A stretch of 64,000 bases of DNA from Tetrahymena thermophila SB210 (GCF_000189635.1 NW_002476323.1:69419-133418); one strand, 5' to 3'. Positions 1 through 12,324 are shown, numbered from the stretch's first letter. Notes: generated by a model from the sequence alone, not told the origin. Numbers and translations are program-made.

Positions 1-38
1 TACCCAACCATTATCAAAACAATTAGTATAAATCATCA

Positions 39-215
39 TCAAAATGAGCTGTAGATATCCAAATTAGATTCCTTGAAAAATTCAATATCATCTTATTTTT
101 ATAATTACTCAATTTGTTTGCACTCCATACAGCAACTGATCACAATTGTTTCTCTCTAATCTTTCTAATTTTCTTTCTCATAAAGATTCTCACTTTAAAT
201 AGATTGAAATGACAT
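39..215 (-). CDS. Small hydrophilic protein, 58 aa, unknown
   Basis: A single uninterrupted frame under the ciliate code begins MSFQSIQSENLYEKENQ and ends DIYSSF. It is followed by three consecutive in-frame TGA codons. The protein is charged and Gln-rich, likely helical, with a CC doublet and one further Cys (SCCMECKQ). No family is recognised. The triple stop and the protein-like codon choice argue that the frame is real. It could also be the last exon of a longer gene whose 5' exons lie further right, since the 1.5 kb upstream holds no other gene. No signal peptide or membrane segment is visible. Confidence 0.45.
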
Positions 216-1744
216 AATATCTCTCTCAATAATTTATAACTAAATTCTATTCAAAATATTAAATAATCTAATTTAAAAGCAATAAATATTTTTATCTTTA
301 TATTAATATTTAACATTTCTTTGAAAAAGCAAACAACAAAAATAAAATGGGTTTATTTAAGTGTAATATTTTAACAAAAAGTAACAAAGTATAATAATCT
401 TTCCTTAACTAGAAGCAATCGATTATTTTTCTATGGAAACTATGTTACAATATCACTATTTAATTCATAAAAGCGCATAAAATAATGAACAAATTTTAGA
501 AAAAATAATAAAAATAATATTGATGATATAATTTATGTAATATACCAAATAAGATTTGTTATAAATGTTCAGCAAAAAGCAAAAGAAATAAAGTAAGAAG
601 GATATGCAATTATATATTGAGTAATTAAAATATGCAAATGTATATCAGAGATTTTTAGAAGGTTCAAAGAATAATTAAAAAGTGTAAAATTAATAATTAT
701 TATTTTTTTTTAATGTAAGACTGCCAGAAAATTTTTAATATTAACAATTCAAATTGATTGAATATCTTTCTATTTTCTTTTTTTAGAATTTAGATGAATA
801 AAAATAATAAACTCTACTATTTTTACTTACTGGAGTTTAAAATATATATTAGTTGTCATTATGTAAGTAATACTGTAAAAATAAAAGGTTATTTTTTTAA
901 TTTAGTATAAAAAATAAGTTAATTATTATGGATTTTTTAAAATAGCTTTTAATACTATTTAAAAAGAGATTATAATAAATAATATAATTTTATTCAAACA
1001 AGTATGCTATAAAATTAATTCAATTAATCAAATTTGATATATGAAAATTTATAAATAATGATAAAAATTAATTTATTTTTCAATAAAAAATATTCCAGTG
1101 AATATCATAAAAAAAGGTAAAAATATTTCAAATTTATCATATTTTTAACAATCAATTTAAAAATTGATTTAATTTTAATCAATTTATAACTTATCCAGTT
1201 AAGAGATATTGCTATTTAATTTATTAATAATAATTATTAAGAAATTATTTTTAAGTTGAAAAAAAATCAGGATCATTCTATTTTAATTTATAAGATAATT
1301 GTTTTGCATTATATTTAATTATTTAAAAATTATATTGCATTCTATAAATTATAAGTTAATCTAATCTTATTAAAAAAAAAATAAAATAAAATTTTACTAT
1401 CCATATTTGATATTTGGAAATTTTTATATTTTATAACTATATTTTAGAGTAGTTAATGACATTTAGTTATTGCTTATAAAGAGGCTGTTTTAGGAAAACT
1501 AAAAAATAATTTAAATATTTTCGTAAGAGTGTTTGAAATTTATACAGGATTGAAGGAGTTTTAAAATATTTAAAACAAGAAGTAAATGATTATATAATTA
1601 ATTTAATGAGAGGAAATAGAATTAGTAATCCATTAAAAATATATGCACACTTTATATGGATATTTCTACTTTACTATTGAATTAAAATATTAAGTTTGTA
1701 TTCATAATATTATTTTATTATATTTATTTGATTAAGTAGTTCTT
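216..1744. other. Gene-free AT-rich stretch
   Basis: Homopolymer-rich A/T sequence. Short TGA-free frames occur (for example near 1480-1620) but lack protein-like composition. No RNA gene or repeat is seen. Confidence 0.6.
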
Positions 1745-2461
1745 TCATTACTTTTAGTTAGCTAAATCATAGTCTCTTTTCATATTAAAAAGACCTTCAT
1801 TCAATTATTTTTTCAAGCCATCATAATCTCCATTGAAATCATCAAAGGTATTCATATATCTCTTAAAAATAAAGCTATATTTTATTGAAATAAAAAGTTA
1901 GTTGCTTTTTATATCTTTTTTCTTAAAATTATATTTACTTCGAGAATTAGAAGAGCTTAATTTCCTTTAAATTCTAAAATTTGGGACCCTTTTACACTTC
2001 TTCATACTTGAATTCAATCTAAGTTTAGGTTTTAAACATAAAATATTAATTATAATTTAAATATATATTTTTGAATTGTTTCTAATCATATTTATTATTT
2101 CAAAGTAGAAATTTTAGTAGTTGTTAAGCATTATTGCAAACTACTTCAATTTTGCCATTTTTATCAAACAAATAAACACTAATTTAGAAAATATATTACT
2201 CCTCTGTTCTTTTTGGCATCGATAATTATATTAACAAGGTTTTCATAGTTCTATAAGTTCATTTTTCTTTCAGCACTAGTTCTGTTTAGTTTTAATAAAA
2301 AATAGTGAGGTTAAATAGAGATTTGCTTTAAATTTTTGAAGAATTCTTTTTATTTAAAGAAAACTAAGTTTGAAGATAATATTTTACTTGATGCAGTCTT
2401 AGGCATCCTTGTAGGATCTAAGCATAACCTTGGCTTCAAAGTATTGATCTTCCCTGAACAT
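1745..2461 (-). CDS. Unknown protein, 121 aa, four exons
   Basis: The spliced model starts MFREDQYFEAKVMLRSYKD and ends NMKRDYDLANQKQ-TGA. Introns are placed at 2282-2387, 2019-2199 and 1875-1938; all are GT-AG, and the joined CDS is 366 nt, an exact multiple of three. The protein is charged with amphipathic helices at both ends (AQDCIK..AERKMNLQNYENLV and YDGLKKQLNEGLFNMKRD). No signal peptide or membrane span is visible. I do not recognise the family. The second intron is the least certain: a short alternative frame (YLFDKNGKIEVV) lies inside it and could be an alternative exon. Confidence 0.5.
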
Positions 2462-3189
2462 TTTAGTATATTTTTTGATTGTATAAATTGTTTGTTTTGT
2501 AGATGGATTTATTTATTAGATTTGATTATCAAAGATATTGTTTATCTTAATTAAAATTTTTTTTATATATGATAAGACACTATTTTCAAGGTTTTCTTAT
2601 TTACTAATAATACATAATTTTATAGAGAATAAAGCAACTTTGATTTGCATTGATTCTTCAAAATTTAAATCAAATTATAGTTTGTTATTTACAATTATTT
2701 ATATTTTATAAAAAAAATTCTGAATAAAATATTTCTATTATAGTAATTTTTATTTAAGGGTCTTGCAGTTAAACACAGAGTTATAAATAATGAAGTAAAT
2801 ATTTGATGAAAAACTATTATAATAGTGACAAAGAAAATTCGAGATAAAACTAGAGATGTTTACTAATTGCAAATTACACAAATTGTACAAAAATTATATT
2901 AAGAAATTGCAATAATTTATCAATGCATTTTGATATACAAATAAATTTCTCTTGATTAATCTAATAGAATGAAATAAACGATATCAAAAATTAGATTAAA
3001 ATTATTCAGATTTATAGTAGGATTAGCAGCTTAATATTATCAAAATTACACAAATTTATACAATAAAAAAGTTTAAGTGTATATATGAGACTTTTATTCA
3101 ACTAAATCTTATGCTTATATTTATTTTTTTTCTATCATTCATTTTTAGCTTTAATTTAATTTATGAATAGCACAAATTATATTCTAATT
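2462..3189. other. Intergenic, no feature seen
   Basis: AT-rich spacer. It contains the 5' flank of the minus-strand gene ending at 1745 and the 3' flank of the next one. No gene, RNA or repeat is evident. Confidence 0.55.
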
Positions 3190-3579
3190 TCAATTGTCAG
3201 GCTCGTTTACGATGCAGACAGGGTCTAATAATATTTTTTTCTTTCCTCTAACAAATTCTCTTTTAGAGAGCTTGTATCCATGATAAGAAAGTACAAATAT
3301 AGAACTAAAGAAAGCAACTCTCTAGTATTTACGTTTTTTCATTTTTGTTATGTTATTTATAGGCAAATATTAAACAACTTGAGATAGTGTTAATCCAGTA
3401 AGATTACCTACTAAAAACCACAATGAAAATTGTTTAAATGACTATATCTGCAATTCTTTATATTATCTATTTCCTTCAGGAGAAAGTAAAGCCAATCCAT
3501 CGCCTACTGCTGCTAAAGGCTTCTTTCTTTATTGCTCAGTTTAATTCCAAGTATTATCTAGATCTTTATTGCCTGACAT
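3190..3579 (-). CDS. Small two-span membrane protein, 129 aa
   Basis: An intronless frame starts MSGNKDLDNTWNQTEQQRKK and ends PVCIVNEPDN-TGA. Two hydrophobic segments are visible, FSLWFLVGNLTGLTLSQVV and RVAFFSSIFVLSYHGYKL, separated by a short basic loop (KMKKRKYQ). A polar N-terminal tail precedes them and a basic C-terminal tail (KRGK-like, KKKILLD) follows. This hairpin layout resembles small mitochondrial or ER membrane proteins, but no family motif is recognised. The next gene to the right (starting at 5042) is on the opposite strand, so the two are divergently transcribed. Confidence 0.6.
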
Positions 3580-3945
3580 TTAAAAATATATAATTTTTTG
3601 TAACAAGATATAATTATCTCAAATTTTCTTTTTGAATATTCTATAGATATTTAATAAAAACACAATTCAGCTAGATAATTTAATTAAAAAAGCATCTTAT
3701 ATTATAATCTCAAACATTTTAACTCGCATTTTAAAGTTAAAAGCTATTAAAAATTTATTTTATCGTTAAAATTAATTTAAAATTGTGATGAAATCATTTT
3801 GATTAAACTTAATCAACAAAAAAAATTATTTATAATTAATCATAAAACTTGAATCTAAATATTTTACTTGAATATAAACCACAAAATTTCAACTCTATAA
3901 CAAAATTATATTTTTAGTTTACTTAAAAATAATAAGTAAATGCTA

Positions 3946-4540
3946 ACTCTAATTCATTTATTTATTTTGTTTGTCAATTATATTTAGTTTATTATTGCCC
4001 TCTCGTTTTTAATTTTTCTATCATTATATAAAGATTTTAAATTCAGTAAATATTTTAATTTAATATAAATTACAAAAACTCAATTTTAAAGTTAAAATAT
4101 TTTTTTTATTTTTTTAAAAATATTAAAAAAACTCTAACTTTTTAATATTTATTTATTTATTTTACTTTGTTTAAACAAATTCTTATTTTGAATTTTTCTA
4201 GGATTAAAATGACATCAATAAAAATACAAGAAAATATCATTTTAATTTATTTAAAGTTTATAAAAATTAAAAAAACTCTAACTTTTTAATATTTATTTAT
4301 TTTACTTTGTTTAAACATAAATTCTTATTTTGAATTTTTCTAGGATTAAAATGACATCAATAAAAAAACAAGAAAATATCATTTTAATTTATTTAAAGCG
4401 TATAAAAAGACTCTATATTTTGATATACTTTAGAATATTAATATTTAGTTTATTATTACTAAATCTTTATTTTGACTATTTCTATGATAAAATAAAATTA
4501 ATAGAAGATTAAAAAAATATATTTTAATAGAAAATTCAAT
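3946..4540. repeat. Degenerate direct-repeat array, about 4 units
   Basis: Two adjacent units starting at 4131 and 4275 (144 nt apart) are nearly identical, including the shared block TTTTTCTAGGATTAAAATGA. More diverged units begin near 3946 and 4410. A short standard-code frame inside the second copy is only a by-product of the repeat. The array fills the spacer between a minus gene (ending at 3579) and a plus gene (starting at 5042). Confidence 0.75.
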
Positions 4541-5041
4541 TTATTTTTATAAGATATTAAGGCAAATTAATCTAAATTTAAATTAATAAGTTTTATTTAA
4601 TTTATACTTTTTAGAATAAAAATGTTAACATAAATTATATCTTGAAAATGTAATAATCTAAAATAAATGAATAATATTTTAGAAAGATAATTGAATGCTA
4701 AATATTTCTTTCTGTTGGATTAATTAGTTAATTTCAATCTATCTGCTGCTTAATATATTTTGCAAAGAAATAAATAATTAGTTATTTTTATGAATTACCT
4801 TTCAAAGATATATATTATTTTGGTTGGAAATAAATAGCTCTTAAGTATTTATATAATAACGAATATTAAAATCAATGTTTAATTAATTATCTGTAGAAAT
4901 CCCTCGTTTTGAAAGAGCAAATATATAAATTGATTAATTAATTAAATTAAGGATTGGTAAACAAATACTATTTATATAATTACTAATTGAAATCAATAAA
5001 TAGGTTTTTGATAGTTTAGTTATTAACTTTTGAAGTATAAC

Positions 5042-8000
5042 ATGAGCTCAACTAATGAGGGATCCAACTTTGTCCCACGTAAGCTGAATCCATACGAAAA
5101 TGAGCTCTAGTTTGAATATCAAAGATTGCATACTAATTAGACTTAGAATATGATGAAAAAAAATAATGTTTAGCAAGGTCCTAACTTGTAAGTAATTAGC
5201 ATTTTACAAAACTACCCAGACAAGTTGAATGAGAAACCTATTTACGATTCTAAATAGTAGCAATTTTTAATTATAAAAGATTAAGAAACAGATTAAGAAT
5301 AAGATAAAGAAAAGGATTAATCAGTGTAATTGACAACAGCCTTTAATCCTAATTAATACGAGGTTGATGATCTTAGTGGTGACTTGTTAAAGAAAAAAAA
5401 TTAGAAAGATTTGCATTAAGGTAGTGTAAGATTAACTGATGAGGCCAACTTTGTTGGAAGCCCAATTGATTTAAGGAAAATTTAATACGAAGAAGATGAT
5501 TTAAAGAGATAGCAGAATATTAATAACATAATTATGGAAATAGATAAAAATGAAAGAGCAGTAAAAAAACTAAAATATATCTGGCCATATTCAAAATTAG
5601 AAAATCATAAACTTCAGGATATATAAGAGAAAACAAATGAATATTTTAGGAACTAAAACAATAAAATTTTGAATCAAACAGTCAAAAACAGTTCAAATAT
5701 ATAATGGGATGAATTTGATAAAATGCCTCCATCTTCATCTCACCAAAGAAGCCAAAGCCATACAAGAAGAAGATCTTCATTAAATAAAGAAAAGAAGAGC
5801 AGTTAATTAACTTAAGAATACTATTAGAATGAAAAGCCAGATAATTTTGAATCTATTAGAAACAATAACAATAATAATAAAATGATATAGACTCAATACA
5901 GTTTTTCAATAAATCCTCATGATAAGCAAAATTTAAATAGAAGCAAAGAAAATGATAATCCTAAAACATAAGCAGAAGTTTAAGAAAATATTAATTTAGA
6001 AGATAATAACAGCTCATTCCTTTCAAATACTCATGCAAAATAAAAATTCTCAGAAATGACAGAATAAAGAGGTAAATTAGAATCCAAAGAGGGTTTAAGA
6101 AATGTCCTGCTCCGATAATCTCATCAAAAAGTAGATATAATTTTATTTTAAGCTTCAAAATATTTTAATTTAAATAAAAACCCAATAGATAGATAGATAT
6201 AAATAAATCAATATTTATTTATTCTACTCAAAAATGATCCTGTTAAACATTTCCATAAATTTAAAATGAAAACAGGTCGCTCGTTATAATAGGTTTGCTT
6301 AGAATTTAAATATGCTAAAAAAATTATTATTTGTATTAAATTTTTGTCAAAAAAACCTTAAAATATAAAATAGAAATAAGAACCATGGCAAATAATGCAA
6401 TACTAGAAAACCCTTCCTGATGATAGAAATCAAGTGATTTAGTCAAGAGGAGCAAGTAGATACTCAAGGTCAAGATCACAATCTCGAAATGGTTAATATC
6501 CACAAAGTAATGTAAATACTCGTTAATCAACTTAGAGCAATTAAGTTTCACCTCGTGCCTATGATAAAGACCTTGATAACTCTTCAAGATCACAATCTCG
6601 AAATGGTTAATATCCACAAAATAATGCTAATACTCGTTAATCAACTTAGAGCAATCAAGTTTCACCTCGTGTCTATGATAAGGACCTTGATAACTCTTTT
6701 TAAGTTTAATAAGATTTTAGATATAACGATAAAACTCTCATGAATAAAAAAAACAAAGATCCAATAAATCACAGCTATGAAAATAGAGTGAATAATATAA
6801 ATTATTTTGAAGATGATAACATTAAAAGAACTAGTAGTTAAAATTAATAATATAAAAAAACATATTAAAATTATTAAAACGAAAGTGATGAAGATAATGT
6901 TTTCAAAAGATAACTACCTAATGAAGATGGAAGAAGAACAGTATATTATGACGATAATAATAGGAGAAGCATAAATAACGAAATACATAAAAAATAAAAT
7001 ACACTTGATCCAAGTGATTATTAATAGATAAACAATAACAGATAAAATACATTAAAAAGTAGAGCACAAAGTAGGCAGAAATCAAGATAAGCAAGTCCAT
7101 TAGGAGCTAATGATGATTAGTCAAATTATTATAAGAATTCTACAAATAATAGAGTAAAAACACAGCAAGATTATCTTCCAAGAATCAAAAATGGAAACGA
7201 AAAAGAATTAAAAACAGAAGCAAATTATATTGAAAATGAAGATGATCAGAAAGAAACAAATTTTAATTAAAAAAGAAAAAATAGTCAACCCTATGGAGAG
7301 AGCTTTAAGGGATCTATTAAATTTAGTGACCCATATATTTAAAAATAATTAATTGAGTTTGAAAATGAGCAGAGGAGTTAAAATAATGAAATAGATGAAG
7401 GATTTATCAAATAAGAATAGTTAGATAAAATGGCAAATTATGTAAAAAATTTTAATCAAACTACAAGGGGAAATAGATAATTTAGGACCTTAGAAGATAA
7501 AAGGAACATCAAAACGTCGTAAAATACTCATAGGACACTCGATTAAGGAAAGAACAATGAACAAAGTCTAGAAAAAGATGATTTCAGGAAAAGAAGAAAT
7601 AGTGGACTCAACTAAACTTTAAAATAACAAAGAGCCCATTCAAAAAATGAAGTCAGAGAGAAAACTCCTGTTGATAATAAAGTGAGATATAGCGTCCAAA
7701 ACGATTAATTCAAAGAAACTCTTAAAAGCAAGAGAATTTAATAGTAAGATTTAGACAGATTAATGAGAGATGATTTTGATGATTTTGAAAAGGATGCAGC
7801 TTAAAAATCATCTAAATAGCGAAGTCCTATTTATAAAAATAATAATCAAGACGATTCTGATATTTTGGGAGGTGCATCTTAAATGGATAAAGACATATTG
7901 AAAAAGCAACAGCTAATAAATATACTGAATAGTAACTAAGCTAAAGATGTTTAAGATAGCAATTTATCATATGGAAACAGTAAATTTTCTAAGATACCTT

Positions 8001-9474
8001 CTACTGCAAAAAAACCTGCTCTTAAAAATAGAATGGAAGGAATGTAGGATAGCGAATTAACATAAAAAAAAGATAATTATACTGAGAATTCATCATAACA
8101 GCCAAGTAGTGTTTACTTTAAAGGTAAGTAAAATGATAAACTCGGGATGGATGTGAGAAGAATATTCGAAGATATAGAAAAAAGAAAGAAAATCCATAGA
8201 TTGGATGACAAAGAAACATAAAAAATCTATAGCTATGGTGATTATACCATTATCCATCACCCAAAATAGAATAGCTCCAAACTACTTTAAATAGATGAAA
8301 ACAGTAAACACTTTGAAAATTTTTAAGAAGAATTTGGAGAGTAAATGAACGATTTCTTAGACGTAGCCATTGATTGCCACGAAAGCTCTAAAAAAAGATT
8401 GTATTTAAATTTTTTTTAACTGAAAAAAATTGATATAAAATGTTAAAATTTCAATCATAAAAATTGTAAAAAAGATGTATTAAATAAATAAATAATTATT
8501 TTTAGATTTTTCCAAAATATTTGAATTCTTAAATTAAATTTAATGATAAAAATTTGGTGTTAACTAATATTAATCTTTTTAATAAAGGTCTCCTTTGGGA
8601 AAATACAAATTACCTTAATCACCTAAATCTCCTACGAGAAACCACCTTAATAATATTACAAATAATTATAAGGTGAAAAAGTAGCAACAAAGAAGTAAAT
8701 CTGTGTTGAACAATGTAAGTAGAGGAAAATCATCTTAGAAGCAAAAAAGACAAAGTTCTAAAAAAAGTAAGGGTTAAGTTGATTTCGATGAATAAAAGGT
8801 AAAAATTAACTCCAAAAATGAACTTTTTTAAATATTAAAAATTTTAATAGTACAAATTAATATGTTAGAGAATTGCTGTAAAAATGACTTATATTCCTGC
8901 AGAATACTCTAGTAGAAGTGAATAGTATCTTAGAGATTTATTAGCTGAATTAAAGATATACAATCCTGTTTTTTCTAATATTTCTTACTTTACTGGTGTT
9001 AATATATTACGTTTATCTCGTATCTATGTGTATGAAGAAGACTCTGACATTTACACGGAAAATCAACCTTCAAATTCTTCATTTTTAATTTTATATGGTC
9101 GTGTGTGTCTTTCAAGTAAAGATAATGGCGAATTTAAAGAATCTATTATGGGGGAAACAATAGGAGAAGAGGCTGTTTTAGGACCTGAAGATAAAAATAT
9201 AAACAGGTAAATTATTTAAAATATTAAATAAGTAGATAGATTAATAAGCTAAAATAAAAAATTTCGATAAATTTATAGATTTGAAACAGCAACAGCAATG
9301 GAAGAAACTTCGATGTGCGAAATAAATAGAGAATTTTTAGAAAAATTCAGAATAAGCTGTTCTGAAAAAGGCTTACAAGATGATTACATGAGCATTGTTA
9401 CTCTCTTAAAAAAGAATTTTATATAAAAAAAGACACTACGTTTACTCAATGCATAAAAAGACTAAGCAGAATGA
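5042..9474 (+). CDS. 1373-aa disordered protein with C-terminal cyclic-nucleotide-binding-like domain
   Basis: Four exons (introns 8401-8587, 8799-8850, 9207-9278) give a 4122-nt CDS in frame from ATG (MSSTNEGSNFVPRKLNPYE) to TGA. Residues 1 to about 1190 are Asn/Gln/Lys/Ser/Asp-rich and probably disordered, with RS-like patches and a perfect-phase 38-residue tandem duplication (residues about 477-552, SRSQSRNGQYPQ...YDKDLDNS). Residues about 1225-1345 resemble a CNB fold: a hydrophobic strand plus SFLILYGRVCL (the ly-il-G-v strand), then GETIGEEAVLG at 1291-1301, matching the phosphate-binding-cassette GE. Arg1309 follows in NRFETATAM. The usual R-[ST]-A spacing is altered, so cAMP/cGMP binding is uncertain. 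It lacks a kinase domain, so it is not a normal PKG or PKA. A scaffold or ciliary/cortical role is possible but is inference only. Confidence 0.8.
6470..6697 (+). repeat. 114-nt in-frame tandem duplication
   Basis: Two copies of a 114-nt unit (starts at 6470 and 6584) encode a 38-residue repeat SRSQSRNGQYPQ...SPR[AV]YDKDLDNS with a few differences (S/N, V/A, A/V). The period is a multiple of three, so the reading frame is kept. It looks like a recent internal expansion in the disordered part of the protein. Confidence 0.9.
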
Positions 9475-10659
9475 ATTAAATAAAACAGGCATAGCTAGAA
9501 TAATTTAAATTAGTAATCAAAAATATAAAGTTAAATAAATAAATTTCAAACATTTGATAAACAGCAAATCATTAATTAACCATTAAATAAATAAATCAAT
9601 TAATTAATTAAGGTATCAATAGATATATTATTAATAAACTAAAAATTAAGAATAGACCAGTATAAAATTTCAATAAATTTATTACAATATAATAAGATTA
9701 ATAATAAATAATGTAAATATATTTTATAAAATATCTTAATCAGATTTTTATTATTTACTTTTCTTTAAAAAATCATTTTTTATTTATTTATTTGATTTCA
9801 ACTAAACTCCACATAATAAGACTAATTTACCATTTAAATTATTTGACTTTATGTGCTCATTTTATAAAAAAAAAGATATTAATTTTTCAGTTGAAAAATA
9901 GATTATAGGGTAAAAATCAACTAAAAATCCTATTTTACTTTATTTTAAATCTTAAATACATGTTTTAATCTAAAAATTTGAGATAATCTTATGAAAAGTT
10001 TAATGATTTATTGAATTAATACCAACATAATAATTTTATAACCTATATTTTCATTATTTATAAAAAGTAAATACATAATGATATATTTTTGTAAAATTAA
10101 GAAATTTCTAAAGATACAAAAAATTTTAAGCTTAGTATTAAAATTTTTTGTTTTTTTTTATAAAATTAAATTATTACTTCATCTTTTATTATTCAAAGTT
10201 TTTAAAGAATGAAATAATAAAGAAAATTTGAGTTGATTGATGTGCTAAACAAAAAGATATTTTTCATTTTATTTGAGAATGGTAAATTAGATGGATTGGA
10301 TACAAATTGCCTTTAAATATTTTAAGGCAAATTAATAAAAATTAATTAAAATTGTTTGTTATGTGTGATTTTAATTTAATATTTTGATGAATAACAAATA
10401 AATTTATGCGAATCACTTTTGTTATTAATAAAATTAATAGAAACTTTTTTTTATGAATTCATTTAAATTGATTAATTGGTAATTTAAGATACTATTTTTG
10501 ATTAATCTTAAAATTTATGTCTTTAATTGATTTGATTAATGATTCGAAACATCTAATCAGACATCAGCAAATCTTATCCACGTTAAATAAATAAAAAATT
10601 GATTGTTTATATATAAAAGAAACATTTGCTTTTTTACAAGAATATTTCATTTTATTTCT
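9475..10659. other. Gene-free AT-rich spacer
   Basis: No coding frame with protein-like composition is seen. Near 10608-10618 a TATA-like tract precedes the GC-richer island annotated next. Confidence 0.55.
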
Positions 10660-10745
10660 AAGGAATACTTGCCCAGGTATCTGCCTCATAGAGAGATAGT
10701 CTTCTACTGCTATGTAGATAGGTAATATGGCTGGTTTCAGATAAA
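10660..10745 (+). ncRNA. Candidate structured non-coding RNA
   Basis: An island visibly richer in G and C than its surroundings can fold into a nested stem: CCAG (10673-10676) with CTGG (10731-10734), TATCT (10678-10682) with AGATA (10716-10720), and CATAG (10687-10691) with CTATG (10710-10714). A TATA-like element lies about 50 nt upstream, spacing that would suit a small-RNA promoter. It does not match U1, U2, U4, U5, U6, U3, SRP, telomerase RNA or tRNA as I know them. Strand is a guess. It may instead be part of an unrecognised exon or the 3' UTR of the cofilin gene. Confidence 0.3.
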
Positions 10746-10927
10746 TTAATATTTCAAGTTATGAATAGTTAATGATGGATGAGGTGCAATTAATTTGTAG
10801 TGATGTATATTTGAAAAAGAAAGAAATGTGAATTTTTTTATTTTAAAAGAAAATAAAAAATACTACATAGAATAGAAATAATTATAACTATTTTAAATTT
10901 AATAGAAATTGATATAAGTATAATTAA

Positions 10928-11335
10928 TCAATGGATCTTCTTTTCGAGTTCTTCGGTATCGAAAGAACCTAAATCATTGCATTAGAGGTTGATAGCGAAA
11001 CCTTAGATTTTATTTTAGAAGAATGAATTGGTAGTAGCAGAGACCATCTTGACCTTGACTGGGGCAGTATCAGGACACCAGAAGAAATAGATAATCTTAG
11101 AGGTGACTCTGCCATCATCGAATTTCTTATCATAATCAAAAACGCAGAAACGAGCATCATTTTGTGGGAGACTGTCAACAAATTGTTAGTAGGTTTCATC
11201 TCTAGCTCCAATCTTTTCAATTTCAATGGTCTTGTTATTCTTAGTGTGAAAAATAATATAACGATGTTTCTTTTCCATCTTCATGGCTTGGAATTATTAG
11301 AGACAGTCGTCAGCAACTTGTAAGCCGATATCCAT
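10928..11335 (-). CDS. ADF: ADF/cofilin, actin-depolymerizing factor
   Basis: An intronless 135-residue frame begins MDIGLQVADDCLQQFQAMKM and ends EELEKKIH-TGA. It is a single ADF-homology domain of the usual size. The actin-binding long helix is represented by the segment around DTAPVKVKMVSATT and the strand KIIYFFWCPDTAPVK, matching the conserved W-x-P-D and K-x-K-M-x-Y/S block of cofilins. It binds and severs ADP-actin filaments in the cytoplasm. Ser3 phosphorylation does not apply because the N-terminus is MDIG. Codon use is more regular (frequent GTC, ACC, TTC, AAG) than in neighbours, as in highly expressed ciliate genes. Length and sequence agree with the single Tetrahymena ADF. Confidence 0.95.
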
Positions 11336-12324
11336 TTTTCAAAACTTTATTTGCTTTTTTTACTTTTTGAAGGAATGATTTAATTATGCTATTATTTTTT
11401 AATTTATTATTTTTTTATTTGATCAATAAATCTTTATTTTTATAGAAGCACCAAACCCAAACAAAAATTTAAGAAATAAATAAATAAATAATCAAGGCAC
11501 TTTAAATCATATACTATATTTAACCATGCTCATTATTAAATAATTAGCTTATTCCCCAGAAAATTTATCTGCTACTTACTTATTCAATCACTCTCAACAT
11601 CACTCATAAATAATTTTGGTTATTTGTTCACAATCAATATTCCCTATACCAGATTAGAATATTCAAGCCTTTTTGTCTTAAAAAATCAGTATATTATATA
11701 GGTTAAATATAATGGTGTTTAAGAATCATGTTCAATTTATACTATATATTATGTGTTAGAGTTATATTTAGAGGAAATTGCTTGCTTAAATAATGCTGCA
11801 ATAAACTCATTTTATACAGGCTAAATAAATTAATTTATCACCAACTCAAAGTAGTAGTACTATTATTATTTTTTATATCTCCAAAATTTAGATCTTTGCA
11901 TTGATGCCAATAAAATCCCCACCAAAAATAAGAGGAATAAATAAATATTAAATGGCAAAATTTTATTTGATCAAAAATTTTCATCTATCCAATTTTAAAA
12001 GCAATTAATTGTGTGAATTCTATCAAAACAAAGAAACGCTCATTATAAATTACAAAAATCAGAGTGTAAATTCATATAAATAAAATAAGTCTTATTTAGT
12101 TTTTAAAATTAAAAAAAGGAATTTAAGAGAAAGTAATTATTTGATATTATTGGTTAAACTTAAAATAATTTAAGGTAACAAACACAGAGATAGGTAAACA
12201 AGTAAAGAAAGAAGGAAAGATATTTATTTATCATATTTTCAAGTAAACATAAATAATTAAATTTAGGTAAAATAAATAAAAGGTAAGTGAATTAATATTT
12301 TTAGGTAATTTAATTAATTATTTC
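11336..12324. other. Intergenic, one doubtful open frame
   Basis: AT-rich spacer. A TGA-free plus-strand frame spans 11712-12290, but its composition (Ile, Lys, Asn, Gln from A/T runs) looks random. A short motif, TTTTAGGTAA, recurs three times around 12260-12355. Confidence 0.5.

Noticed and set aside
2019..2199. Frame VYLFDKNGKIEVVCNNAQQ inside an intron of gene 1745-2461
   Set aside because: It looks protein-like, but no splice-site pair keeps it in phase with both neighbours; kept as intron.
2336..2554. 72-codon plus-strand frame in the standard code
   Set aside because: It lies antisense to the first exon and intron of the minus-strand gene 1745-2461 and has no independent support.
4330..4512. 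60-codon frame starting MNFSRIKMTSIK
   Set aside because: It falls inside the tandem repeat array, and its sequence follows from the repeat unit.
10590..10745. U5 or U1 snRNA at the GC-richer island
   Set aside because: There is no U5 loop (GCCUUUUAC) in proper context and no ACUUACCUG of U1; only a generic structured-RNA call is justified.
10969..11226. 85-codon minus frame rich in Ser/Leu
   Set aside because: It is a shifted frame of the ADF/cofilin gene.
11712..12290. 192-codon TGA-free plus-strand frame under the ciliate code
   Set aside because: With a single stop codon in AT-rich DNA such frames arise by chance; composition is random-like with no motif.
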